Assembly (NCBI RefSeq): GCF_003173575.1
Contig: NZ_QGNY01000005.1
Location: forward strand, 124,001 to 188,000
Length of the DNA: 64,000 bases
Direction of reading: 5' to 3'
From: Pedobacter paludis
Lineage (GTDB): Bacteria > Bacteroidota > Bacteroidia > Sphingobacteriales > Sphingobacteriaceae
In this document: positions 27,340-36,170 of the stretch, in pieces
Layout: each line of letters starts with the position of its first letter
Position numbering within the stretch: the first letter of the stretch is position 1
Notes under the pieces: model-generated
Databases searched by the model: none
Told to the model about the DNA's origin: nothing
The model's input: the letters and a program-made list of their open reading frames with translations, nothing else
Made by a program: the position numbers and the translations under genes

Positions 27340-27941
27340 TGAAAGGCTACACAAAACCTTTACTCTTAATCTTTTTGGTTTTACTGGCCGATCAGTTGGT
27401 AAAAACCTGGGTTAAAACTCACATGTACTTAGGCCAAGAATTCAACATTATTGGTAAATGGTTTATAATCCATTTTACCGAAAATAATGGAATGGCTTTT
27501 GGGATGGAGTTTGGTGGCGAGTTTGGCAAATTAGCTTTATCCTTATTCCGTATCGCAGCGGTGGCTGGAATTGGGTATGGATTACATTATTTAATTAAAC
27601 ATAAATATCATCGTGGTTTAATATTAAATGTTGCCTTAATTTTTTCAGGTGCATTAGGAAACATCATCGATTCTGTCTTTTACGGCAAAATATATGGTTA
27701 CGAAAGCTGGTTTCACGGTCGTGTGGTAGATATGTTCTACTTCCCTATCGCCGAGGGTCATTTCCCAACATGGATTCCAATTTGGGGCGGTGACGAATTT
27801 GTATTCTTCAGACCAGTTTTTAACCTTGCTGATGCTGCGATCTCCGTTGGGGTGATCCTTATTCTGATCTTCCAGAAAAACTATTTTAAAGAAGATGTAA
27901 AGGATGATGTTAGCATTAACAGTGAAATTGTAGAAGACTGA
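27339..27941 (+). CDS. lspA: Lipoprotein signal peptidase (signal peptidase II)
   Basis: The 200-residue protein has four membrane helices. Catalytic aspartates are Asp131 (GRVVDMFYF) and Asp165 (FNLADAAISVG), and the conserved FTENNGMAFG and GALGNIIDSVFYG are present. It cuts signal peptides of prolipoproteins after diacylglyceryl transfer in the inner membrane. A loop of about 20 residues between the two aspartates (HFPTWIPIWGGDEFVFF) is longer than in E. coli, as is usual in this phylum. It is cotranscribed with ileS and the TraR/DksA gene and ends in a clear terminator. Confidence 0.95.
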   Translation: MKGYTKPLLLIFLVLLADQLVKTWVKTHMYLGQEFNIIGKWFIIHFTENNGMAFGMEFGGEFGKLALSLFRIAAVAGIGYGLHYLIKHKYHRGLILNVALIFSGALGNIIDSVFYGKIYGYESWFHGRVVDMFYFPIAEGHFPTWIPIWGGDEFVFFRPVFNLADAAISVGVILILIFQKNYFKEDVKDDVSINSEIVED

Positions 27942-28011
27942 TAAAATTACGATTTTAGATTTCCGAATTACGATTTAGCAGAATGTGTAGATTCTAACTT
28001 AAATATTATCG

Positions 28012-28044
28012 GCCCGTTTCTTAATTGAAACGGGCTTTTTTTTT
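28012..28044 (+). terminator. Rho-independent terminator after lspA
   Basis: GCCCGTTTC (28012-28020), a 6-nt loop and GAAACGGGC (28027-28035) form a perfect 9-bp stem followed by nine T. Confidence 0.9.
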
Positions 28045-28052
28045 CGATAAGT

Positions 28053-28100
28053 CGTCATTGCGAGGTATGAAGTTCCAAAGGAGTGACTATGTTACAATCT
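28053..28100. repeat. Degenerate copy of a dispersed CGTCATTGCGAGG-type repeat
   Basis: CGTCATTGCGAGGTATGAAG followed by AAAGGAGTGACTATG resembles the common intergenic repeat that begins GTCATTGCGAGGNACGAAG. It lies in the intergenic space after lspA, and no reading frame covers it. Confidence 0.45.
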
Positions 28101-28139
28101 TAATGCGTTTGTTTTATATAAGTATAGTGACAAAATTCC

Positions 28140-28505
28140 TCAGTCCTTAAACAACAAACAAAGTAAATATCCTACAAAATAAGCCAGCAGGTCATAAACA
28201 GAAAAATAAGTTCCCAAAACAATAGACCAAAATTTATTATCCTGTAAGCCGAGCCAATTTACATAATGAACGGCTTGCAAAGCTTCTATTAAGAAAGAGA
28301 ACATAAGCACGCCGAAAGCAAGCATTTTGTTATTCGTTTTCAAGAATATTCGGAGAAAGGCATACATCAATACCACTACCAAAACATCTCCGCCAAAAGG
28401 GCGAATATATGGGTCGTGAAGGTATTTGGCAATTAAGATTTCTACGATAAAAATTGCAAGGAAAATGAGAAGGAATTTTAAATTGAATGTTAATTTCATG
28501 CTCAA
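28140..28505 (-). CDS. DUF2809 family membrane protein
   Basis: The 121-residue protein has four membrane helices. The pattern YIRPFGGDVLVVVLMYAFLR, the conserved EALQAVHYVNWLGL and a final helix starting SVYDLLAYFVGY fit the DUF2809 family of small integral membrane proteins of unknown function. A second Met at residue 3 is an equally good start. It is monocistronic, between a dispersed repeat and the lspA terminator region. Confidence 0.75.
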   Translation of the reverse strand: MSMKLTFNLKFLLIFLAIFIVEILIAKYLHDPYIRPFGGDVLVVVLMYAFLRIFLKTNNKMLAFGVLMFSFLIEALQAVHYVNWLGLQDNKFWSIVLGTYFSVYDLLAYFVGYLLCLLFKD

Positions 28506-28520
28506 ATATATAATAGATAT

Positions 28521-28603
28521 GTCTTCATTTCGAGCGTACCCGAGAAATCTTTAAACCTTATAACAAAGATTTCCCTATTACGCTTTAGTAAGCAGAAATG
28601 AAG
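28521..28603. repeat. Dispersed inverted repeat (TCATTTCGAGCG type)
   Basis: The left arm CTTCATTTCGAGCGTACCCG and AGAAATCTTT is mirrored by AAAGATTTCCC and a terminal GAAATGAAG. The arrangement matches the palindromic intergenic element built from CATTTCGAGCG and GAGAAATCT that is common in Bacteroidota genomes. The right half has drifted. Confidence 0.6.
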
Positions 28604-28615
28604 CGTCATAAACCA

Positions 28616-28651
28616 ACAAAAAAAAGCCTCAACAAAATATGTCAAGGCTTT
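28616..28651 (-). terminator. Terminator after sucB
   Basis: On the minus strand AAAGCCTTGAC...GTTGAGGCTTT forms a stem with a 7-bp base and a small internal mismatch, followed by a T-run. Confidence 0.75.
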
Positions 28652-28685
28652 AAGTATGAGGTTTCCTTTAAAGGATTTATGGGAA

Positions 28686-29912
28686 TTATACGCCTAATAA
28701 TAACCTAGCAGGATCTTCTAATAACTGTTTTACGCGTACCAGGAATCCAACCGACTCACGTCCATCGATAATCCTATGATCATACGATAAAGCAACATAC
28801 ATCATCGGACGAATTACAACCTCGCCTTTTTCTGCAACAGGACGCTCAACAATATTGTGCATACCTAAAATAGCCGATTGTGGCGCATTAATAATTGGAG
28901 TAGACATCATTGAACCGAACACTCCACCGTTAGTAATCGTGAAAGTCCCGCCCGTCATTTCTTCGATGGTTAATTTGCTATCGCGAGCTTTTAATGCCAA
29001 TTCTAAAACCGATTTTTCAATCTGAGCCAAAGTCATGCTTTCTGCATTTCTAATAACTGGAACTACTAAACCTTTTGGTGCAGAAACAGCAATCGAAATA
29101 TCAGCAAAATTATTGTAAACCAATTCTTCGCCTTCTATACGCCCATTAACGGCCGGGAAATCTTTTAAAGCTTCGGTTACTGCTTTGGTGAAAAAGCTCA
29201 TAAAACCTAAACCTACACCAAATTTTTCTTTAAACTGATCTTTGTACTTTCCGCGTAAATCCATAATTGGCTTCATATTAACCTCGTTAAATGTGGTTAA
29301 CATTGCGGTTTCATTTTTAACGGCTACTAAACGTTTTGCAACAGTTCTACGTAAAGGAGACATTTTTTCACGGCGCTCTGTACGGCTTCCTGCTGGAGCT
29401 GCCGCTGCAACTGGAGCAGTCGCTTTTGGTGCTTCTGGTTTTTTACCAGCTTCAGCTTTTACCGCATCATCTTTAGTAATACGACCATCAACACCTGTAC
29501 CTTTCACAGTTCCAGCCTCAATACCTTTTTCTGCAAGAATTTTACCTGCTGCTGGAGATGGCGTTCCAGTTGCATAACTGTCGCCAGATTTTTCTACTAC
29601 CGGAGCCGAAGTTTTTTCTTCAGCTACAACTGCTTTTTCTTCAGCCTTTGGAGCATCCGCTTTCGCAGGAGCTGCTCCACCATCTTCAATTTTGCAAACT
29701 ACTGCACCGATTGCTAAAGTATCACCTTCAGCCGCTATGGTTTTTAAAGTTCCAGCTTGTTCTGCGGTTAATTCGAATGTGGCTTTGTCTGATTCTAACT
29801 CAGCAATAACCTCATCCATTTCAACAACATCGCCATCGTTTTTTATCCAACGCGATAAAACAACTTCGGTTATCGACTCACCAACTGGTGGAACTTTTAT
29901 CTCTAAACTCAT
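28686..29912 (-). CDS. sucB: Dihydrolipoyl succinyltransferase (2-oxoglutarate dehydrogenase E2)
   Basis: The 408-residue E2 subunit has a lipoyl domain (1-75) with lipoyl-Lys43 in [11 protein letters not shown], an Ala/Pro/Lys-rich linker, a peripheral subunit-binding domain (about 117-155, [12 protein letters not shown]...GRITKDDAV), a second flexible linker and the catalytic acyltransferase domain (about 180-408). The catalytic His379 and Asp383 lie in [12 protein letters not shown]. It transfers the succinyl group to CoA in the TCA cycle. The E1 gene is directly upstream (125 nt gap) on the same strand; the E3 gene is not in view. Confidence 0.95.
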   Translation of the reverse strand: MSLEIKVPPVGESITEVVLSRWIKNDGDVVEMDEVIAELESDKATFELTAEQAGTLKTIAAEGDTLAIGAVVCKIEDGGAAPAKADAPKAEEKAVVAEEKTSAPVVEKSGDSYATGTPSPAAGKILAEKGIEAGTVKGTGVDGRITKDDAVKAEAGKKPEAPKATAPVAAAAPAGSRTERREKMSPLRRTVAKRLVAVKNETAMLTTFNEVNMKPIMDLRGKYKDQFKEKFGVGLGFMSFFTKAVTEALKDFPAVNGRIEGEELVYNNFADISIAVSAPKGLVVPVIRNAESMTLAQIEKSVLELALKARDSKLTIEEMTGGTFTITNGGVFGSMMSTPIINAPQSAILGMHNIVERPVAEKGEVVIRPMMYVALSYDHRIIDGRESVGFLVRVKQLLEDPARLLLGV

Positions 29913-30037
29913 AATGTTTAATATGTCTTTACTAGATTCTAAATTTTATTTCTTAACAACCAAATTCAATAGTCAATTACCAAATCCTAATGCACATTTT
30001 AAATGTATGAGGATTAGAATTGTTTGTTGATTATACC

Positions 30038-32836
30038 TTAATCAGCTTCAGCTAATTTTTTGCTTGCTTTTTTAGTGGCATCTTTTACCTCTTCCTGTTT
30101 TACAGGCAACTCTAGCGCTTTGGCTAAAATATAGGCTTGTTGGTTGGCATGTTGTTTCGCAAAACCTGTTGCCGTACTGCTGCTTTCTCTTCTCGAAATT
30201 ACATCAATACCTTTTAAGCCGGTTTTATATAATTTACGGAACAAATATGGCCATGCGCCCATGTTTTCTGGCTCTTCCTGTACCCAGAAAATTTCATCGG
30301 CATTTTTATATTTTTTCTTAATCGCTTCCATTTGATCAACAGGAGTTGGATATAATTGCTCAACACGTACAATTGCAACATGTTTCACTTTATCCACTTG
30401 CTGTTTTTCCAACAATTCGTAATAAATTTTACCGCTACAGAAAACGATACGTGTTACATCTGCAACTTTAACATTTACATCATCAATTACTTCTTTAAAT
30501 CCGCCTTCTGTAAATTCTTCTAATTTAGAAACACAAGCTGGGTGGCGTAATAAACTTTTCGGTGTAAATACAACTAATGGTTTACGGAAATCGCGTTTAA
30601 ACTGGCGACGTAAAACGTGGAAGAAGTTTGCTGGAGTTGTACAGTTTGTTACCTGCATGTTATAATCAGCGCAAAGTTCCATAAAACGCTCAATTCGTGC
30701 CGAAGAGTGCTCAGGGCCCTGACCTTCATAACCATGAGGCAATAACATAACCAAACCATTTTCGCGTTGCCATTTTGTTTCAGCACTTGCAATGTATTGA
30801 TCGACAACAATTTGAGCACCGTTAAAGAAATCGCCAAACTGTGCTTCCCAAATGGTTAAAGCATTCGGGTTGGCCATAGCATAACCATATTCGAAACCTA
30901 AAACACCATATTCCGATAAGTGCGAATTGTAAATATCAAATGGCGCCTGTTGATCTGAAATATTGGCTAATGGTACATATTCTTCTTCACTATCTTCTAA
31001 AGTTAAAACTGCATGGCGGTGAGAGAACGTACCACGTTCAACATCCTGACCACTTAAGCGAACACGTTTACCTTCTGATAACAATGTACCATAAGCCAAT
31101 TGTTCGCCCATTGCCCAATCGAAAACGTTGGTTTCATTAACCATTTTAGTACGTTCGACAAATAATTTTTCAATTTTTTTGAAGAACTTTTTATTCGCAG
31201 GCAAGGCAGTAATACGCTTGCCAATTTCTAGTAAAGTAGATTTTTTAACAGCAGTAACCGGAGATGTTTCAAAATCTTTTGGAGTTGCCATCCGCAAATC
31301 GGCCCAGGCGCCACCGAATTTAACTTCGGCATTTCCTGCTACATATTCTTTCGCTTCGTTTAAGCGTTGTTGCAAAATTCCACGGAAATCTTTTTCCATT
31401 TCTTTTGCCAAGCCTGCTTCTAACTTCCCCTCTTTAGTTAACTGTTCTATATATAATTCCCTTGGATTAGGGTGTTTTTCTATTGTTTTATACAATAAAG
31501 GCTGCGTGAATTTTGGTTCGTCAGATTCATTGTGACCGAAACGACGGTAACATAAAATATCAATAAAAACGTCGTTTTTATATTTCTGACGATATTCCAT
31601 TGCTAAATTAATGGCATAAACCAAAGCTTCAGGATCATCTCCATTTACATGGAAAACCGGAGATAAGGTTACTTTTGCGATATCTGTACAATAGGTACTG
31701 GTACGGGCATCCTTATAATTTGTAGTAAAACCGATCTGGTTATTAATTACCAAGTGAATTGTTCCCCCAGTTTTATAACCTTCGAGGCCTGCCATTTGAA
31801 TCACTTCATAAACAATTCCCTGACCAGCAACTGATGCATCGCCATGAATCAAAATTGGTGCTAAACGACTGTTATCGCCACCATATTTAAAATCGATTTT
31901 TGAACGGCTCATGCCTTCAACAACCCCATCAACAGTTTCTAAGTGTGAAGGATTTGGACATAAACTCAAGTGAACACTTTTGCCTGCAACCGTGGTTACA
32001 TCTGTAGAATAACCCAAGTGATATTTAACATCTCCACCAAAAGGTGTTTCTGGATTGTAGCTCTTACCTTCAAACTCAGCAAAAATATCTTTGTAAGTTT
32101 TTTGCATGATATTTGCCAACACGTTTAAACGACCGCGATGCGCCATACCAATTACAAATTCTTCGATTCCCAGTTCAGCACCTTTTTCGATTACCGAATC
32201 CAACGCAGGAATTAGAGCTTCTGCTCCTTCTAATGAGAAACGTTTCTGACCCAAAAATTTGGTTCCCAAGAAATTTTCGAAACTTACGGCTTCATTTAAC
32301 TTTTTAAGAATTCGTTTTTTCTCCTCGATAGAAAAATTAGGTGTATTACGTGCACTTTCCATTTTGCCTTGAATCCAGTTCAAAACTTCTGGTGTACGTA
32401 AAAATTTAAACTCCGCACCAATAGAATGTGCGTATGTTTGTTTTAAAAAGGCAACAATATCTTTCAGCTTGGCTGCGCCAATACCAATTTCTACACCAGA
32501 ATTAAAAACCGTTTCTAAATCTGCATCAGACAAACCAAAATTGGCTAAATCTAAAGTTGGTAGATGTTTACGTCTTTCGCGTACCGGATTGGTATGTGTA
32601 AACAAGTGACCGCGACTGCGATAGCCGTCGATCAAATTTAAAACACTAACCTCTTTTAAAAACTGTTCTGGAGTTTCTGCAGTAACTGCCGGAGCTTCTG
32701 ATCCTCTTCCAAAATCAAAACCTTCAAAAAATTTCTGCCAACCAAATTCAACTGACTCTGGGTCTTGTTGATAAGATTGGTATAAAGACTCTATATATTC
32801 GGCGTTTGCGCCATTAAGATAAGATAAACTACCCAT
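30038..32836 (-). CDS. sucA: 2-Oxoglutarate dehydrogenase E1 component
   Basis: The 932-residue thiamine-diphosphate enzyme decarboxylates 2-oxoglutarate and passes succinyl to the E2 lipoyl arm. The N-terminal helix (SYLNGANAEYIESLYQSYQQ) that docks the partner subunit is present. GMAHRGRLNVL, GDASVAGQGIVYE, NNQIGFTTNY and FGHNESDEP mark the ThDP and substrate site, and LPHGYEGQGPEHSSAR the transketolase-like half. The length is normal. It forms an operon with sucB. Confidence 0.96.
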   Translation of the reverse strand: MGSLSYLNGANAEYIESLYQSYQQDPESVEFGWQKFFEGFDFGRGSEAPAVTAETPEQFLKEVSVLNLIDGYRSRGHLFTHTNPVRERRKHLPTLDLANFGLSDADLETVFNSGVEIGIGAAKLKDIVAFLKQTYAHSIGAEFKFLRTPEVLNWIQGKMESARNTPNFSIEEKKRILKKLNEAVSFENFLGTKFLGQKRFSLEGAEALIPALDSVIEKGAELGIEEFVIGMAHRGRLNVLANIMQKTYKDIFAEFEGKSYNPETPFGGDVKYHLGYSTDVTTVAGKSVHLSLCPNPSHLETVDGVVEGMSRSKIDFKYGGDNSRLAPILIHGDASVAGQGIVYEVIQMAGLEGYKTGGTIHLVINNQIGFTTNYKDARTSTYCTDIAKVTLSPVFHVNGDDPEALVYAINLAMEYRQKYKNDVFIDILCYRRFGHNESDEPKFTQPLLYKTIEKHPNPRELYIEQLTKEGKLEAGLAKEMEKDFRGILQQRLNEAKEYVAGNAEVKFGGAWADLRMATPKDFETSPVTAVKKSTLLEIGKRITALPANKKFFKKIEKLFVERTKMVNETNVFDWAMGEQLAYGTLLSEGKRVRLSGQDVERGTFSHRHAVLTLEDSEEEYVPLANISDQQAPFDIYNSHLSEYGVLGFEYGYAMANPNALTIWEAQFGDFFNGAQIVVDQYIASAETKWQRENGLVMLLPHGYEGQGPEHSSARIERFMELCADYNMQVTNCTTPANFFHVLRRQFKRDFRKPLVVFTPKSLLRHPACVSKLEEFTEGGFKEVIDDVNVKVADVTRIVFCSGKIYYELLEKQQVDKVKHVAIVRVEQLYPTPVDQMEAIKKKYKNADEIFWVQEEPENMGAWPYLFRKLYKTGLKGIDVISRRESSSTATGFAKQHANQQAYILAKALELPVKQEEVKDATKKASKKLAEAD

Positions 32837-32861
32837 TATTAACTGTTTACTATAAGCATTA

Positions 32862-32895
32862 CAAAATTAGAATTTTACCTTATATAAATGGCAAA
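32862..32895 (-). promoter_or_regulatory. Putative promoter of sucAB
   Basis: On the minus strand TAATTTTG (32862-32869) is preceded, 22 nt upstream, by TTTG (32892-32895). The start codon is 26 nt downstream. Confidence 0.5.
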
Positions 32896-33000
32896 AATCT
32901 CGATTAAAAATAGAATGAGCGAATTTTGAATTATTGATTCGGTGAATGATTGCCATTGAATAAAATTCAATCATTAAAAATTCATTAAATCAAACATTTT

Positions 33001-34275
33001 TTAGGATGCCCAGGTCAAGGCATAGTTTCCTTTCGGATCAAGATTCTTGATGTTTTTATCTAAATCGAATACACTTTTCGTTTTTTGATCATTGCCTACA
33101 CCAGCCATATTAGCCCAATTCCCCCAATTGCTTGCCGGATTATAATCAATTAACTTTTCTTCAAAGTAGGCTGCTCCAAAAATCCAGCTCACTTCCAGAT
33201 TATTAACTAGATACAAGGCGGCTGTTTGGCGTGCAATATTAGAAATGTAACCTGTTTGGTTTAGTTCTGTCATTACCGCATCCACTACCGCAAATCCAGT
33301 TTGAGCATTCTTCCATTTATTAAAATTCTCTTTTTCGTTTTCAATGTCAACCGGTCCCTGGCTTCCAAAACCATCTGGATTAAAAAACGTGTTGCCATAT
33401 TTTTTAAACATGAAGCGGAAATAATCTCTCCAAAGCAAACCCAACAAAATATGGTTAAACATTGCCTTAGTGTTTGGCGTGGTTTCCATTTTCTTAATTT
33501 CCCAATAAACTTTACGAGGAGATAGGCATCCCATGGCTAACCATGCCGATAACTTTGAAGCAAGAATTAAATTTTTGGCGGTAGCAGCCTGCTGCATCGC
33601 CAAAATAACCTTATGCAAATGGGCTATTCCAGAAGCCTCTCCACCAACAAACTCAAAATCAGAGCGTTGATCTTTAAGTTGAGGAACTAGGCTAAAATCG
33701 TTAAGCGTAGATAACGTACCCCAGTCTATTACTTCGGCAACATTAATTCTATCAGGCGCTAAAAAACAAGGTTTTATAATAGAATCGCGTTCTATCTTCT
33801 TTTTAAACTGATTAAAGGCATCAGGAATATCCTTAATGGGAAAAGGTAAATCTTCTTTATTGTATAAAGTATGACCAATAAAGTGTTTTAGGTTAATTCG
33901 AAGTTTCCAAAGCGCATTTTCCAACAAGGTTGAAATATGGGTTTCTTCTCTTGCAACTTCTCTGTGATGATATACCTCTGTAATCTCATACTCTTGCACC
34001 AACTGGGGGATGATATCCTCTGGATGGCCTTCGGCAATTAGCAGATTACCCCCTATTTGCTTTAAAGAGGTTCTTAAAGAAGCCACACTTTCCAAAATAA
34101 ACTGTCCCCGTATATTCCCCGTCTTTAAGGTATCGTATTTTGTTTCACCAAAAAGCCTTGGATCAAGAATATAAACGGGTAAAATAGAATCAGATTTAGC
34201 AATCGCCTCTACAAGCATTTCGTTATCGTGCAGGCGGAGATCATTTCTAAACCAAACTAAAATTTTTTTGGACAT
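33001..34275 (-). CDS. DASH-type cryptochrome
   Basis: The 424-residue protein opens with the photolyase-fold VWFRNDLRLHDNEML and ends with an FAD-binding domain. DYNPASNWGNWANMAGVGND near the C-terminus is typical of the Cry-DASH branch, which repairs CPDs in single-stranded DNA and may also signal. It binds FAD and probably a folate antenna. A second photolyase of a different branch lies 3 kb away on the other strand. The gene has its own good promoter. Confidence 0.87.
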   Translation of the reverse strand: MSKKILVWFRNDLRLHDNEMLVEAIAKSDSILPVYILDPRLFGETKYDTLKTGNIRGQFILESVASLRTSLKQIGGNLLIAEGHPEDIIPQLVQEYEITEVYHHREVAREETHISTLLENALWKLRINLKHFIGHTLYNKEDLPFPIKDIPDAFNQFKKKIERDSIIKPCFLAPDRINVAEVIDWGTLSTLNDFSLVPQLKDQRSDFEFVGGEASGIAHLHKVILAMQQAATAKNLILASKLSAWLAMGCLSPRKVYWEIKKMETTPNTKAMFNHILLGLLWRDYFRFMFKKYGNTFFNPDGFGSQGPVDIENEKENFNKWKNAQTGFAVVDAVMTELNQTGYISNIARQTAALYLVNNLEVSWIFGAAYFEEKLIDYNPASNWGNWANMAGVGNDQKTKSVFDLDKNIKNLDPKGNYALTWAS

Positions 34276-34310
34276 TTTTTATCTAAAAAGGGGGTAATAA
34301 GAACGCTATA

Positions 34311-34342
34311 CAAAAATATCGTATTTTTCTTTTGCTACAAAA
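34311..34342 (-). promoter_or_regulatory. Promoter of the DASH cryptochrome gene
   Basis: On the minus strand TTTTTG (around 34338-34342) and TATTTTTG (34311-34318) are 19 nt apart, close to consensus for this phylum. Confidence 0.55.
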
Positions 34343-34448
34343 ACATGAGGAATTCTTTACAAATACCCAACAAAGCAAATTCTATTATGGAATATGTTAC
34401 ATCTGTACATCCTCCATTGAAACTGATGACACATAATAAGAAAAAAAT

Positions 34449-36068
34449 ATGAAAAAGCTGATAACAATTTTACTATTCCCTATGAGTGTATTGGCTCAAC
34501 AACAAATAAAAACCAAAGCAGTACTAGAAAGTGCAACGGTTTACAATAATGGGGCGCAGCTTACGCATATAGGAAAGGTTAATTTACCAGCTGGAACATC
34601 CGAAGTTGTAATTAATAACATTTCTGGTCGGGTAAACGAAAATTCGATTCAGGTTGGTGTATCAAATGGCGTAACCATATTATCTGTTCAGTTTAATAAA
34701 GATTTTTTAAACACAGATGCGGCCAATCCAGAGATAAAAAAACTGAGCGATAGTGTTAAAATTGTTTCTAGTGAGCTTATTAAAACCAAAAACGCCAGAA
34801 CAATTGAAGAACAGACTTTGGTTTTACTGGATGAGAATAGAAAATCGGGCGGTACAAATTCTGGAACAAACGTTGCCGAACCGATTAAACTGGCAGATTA
34901 TTATCGTACCAAAAATACTGAGGTTAGAAACACCATTGCTGCACTTACCATAACGGAAGATAAGCAGAACCAAAAATTAACAGCTTTACAGCAACAGATT
35001 GCCGAATTAAGAAACAATCCAAACCAACAATTGGGGCAATTGGTATTGCAGGTTATGGCAAAAGAATATATCGATGCCAGTTACAACATATCTTATGTAA
35101 CGCCAAATGCAGGCTGGTTAGCCAGTTACGACATTAAAGCTATGAACATTTCAAATCCGTTAGGAGTTGTTTATAAAGCAGCAATAACTCAGAACACTGG
35201 TTTAGATTGGAAAAAAATAAAACTTGCACTCTCAACCGGAAATCCCAATTATAATATTACGGCGCCAACTTTAAATCCTTGGTTTGTATCAACATATTCA
35301 TTGCAAAGCCAATTGGCTGGTAGAGCCAGGGGTATGGCGATAGCGAGAGATGAGAAAATGCTTGAGGAAACTGTTGTTGTGGGGTATGTCAAAGCGAAAA
35401 AGGAAAACTTAACTGGCGCTGTTTCTACCATAAACAATTATACTTCGGTAAACGAATCTCAACTTGGTGTAACCTTTAACATCGATATTCCTTATGACGT
35501 AAATAGCGACAACAAACCACATACGGTAGCTTTTAAAGAATACGAAGTACCTGCGAAATACAAATATTATGCTGCACCGAAATTGAGTACTGATGCTTAT
35601 TTATTAGCGGATGTTACGGATTGGGAGAAATTAAATCTTCAGGCTGGAGATGCAAATATTATTTTCGAAGGAACTTATACAGGGAAATCGTACATCGATC
35701 CCGCAAACATTTTAGACACCTTGAGTTTGAGCATGGGGAAGGATAAAAAAATTATCATCACCAAAGAAAAACAACAGGATTTTAGCAGTACCAAGTTTGT
35801 CGGAGTCAACAAAAAACAGGTATTTACATATTTGATAAAAATTAGAAATACGAAAAAGGAAAGCATTGATTTATCGTTGAAGGATCAATATCCATTATCT
35901 ACTGAGAGCGATATTGAAATTGAGTTACTTGAAAATAGTGGTGCTGAGGTAAACAAAGAAAACGGAATGCTTTCCTGGCAGTTAAAAATTGCCCCGAACG
36001 AAACCAAAACCATTAAACTAAGTTACTCTGTCAAAGCACCGAAAAGCAAAATAATAGCTGGACTTTAA
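34449..36068 (+). CDS. MuiA-like DUF4139 protein with SusC-plug-like insert
   Basis: The 539-residue protein has a short signal peptide (to about residue 16, VLAQ), an N-terminal DUF4140-like domain (about 25-120, ESATVYNNGAQLTHIGKVNL), a coiled coil (about 135-200) and a C-terminal DUF4139 beta-domain (about 210-535, VTPNAGWLASYDIKA). This is the plan of the mucoidy inhibitor A family; the function is unknown and it is probably periplasmic. Residues 304-323 (LEETVVVGYVKAKKENLTG) are odd, because they closely resemble the plug motif of SusC-type TonB receptors. The gene is directly followed by a heptamer array. Confidence 0.8.
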   Translation: MKKLITILLFPMSVLAQQQIKTKAVLESATVYNNGAQLTHIGKVNLPAGTSEVVINNISGRVNENSIQVGVSNGVTILSVQFNKDFLNTDAANPEIKKLSDSVKIVSSELIKTKNARTIEEQTLVLLDENRKSGGTNSGTNVAEPIKLADYYRTKNTEVRNTIAALTITEDKQNQKLTALQQQIAELRNNPNQQLGQLVLQVMAKEYIDASYNISYVTPNAGWLASYDIKAMNISNPLGVVYKAAITQNTGLDWKKIKLALSTGNPNYNITAPTLNPWFVSTYSLQSQLAGRARGMAIARDEKMLEETVVVGYVKAKKENLTGAVSTINNYTSVNESQLGVTFNIDIPYDVNSDNKPHTVAFKEYEVPAKYKYYAAPKLSTDAYLLADVTDWEKLNLQAGDANIIFEGTYTGKSYIDPANILDTLSLSMGKDKKIIITKEKQQDFSSTKFVGVNKKQVFTYLIKIRNTKKESIDLSLKDQYPLSTESDIEIELLENSGAEVNKENGMLSWQLKIAPNETKTIKLSYSVKAPKSKIIAGL

Positions 36069-36090
36069 ATTAGGATTGGTCATGAGTTGT

Positions 36091-36132
36091 TGGTCATTGG
36101 TCATTGGTCATTGGTCATTGGTCATTGGTCAT
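36091..36132. repeat. Heptamer tandem array, 6 x TGGTCAT
   Basis: Six exact, contiguous copies of TGGTCAT fill 36091-36132. They sit between the stop of the MuiA-like gene (36068) and the ATG of the epimerase (36171). Read in frame with the epimerase they would add LVIGHWSLVIGHWS, which is only translated repeat. Confidence 0.9.
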
Positions 36133-36170
36133 TAAATAAAACCCTTTCGTATCTTTCGTGTTTTAAAAAC

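Noticed and set aside
36087..36170. Upstream extension of the epimerase by 28 residues
   Set aside because: The extra residues are translated TGGTCAT repeats; the Rossmann fold begins directly after the ATG at 36171.
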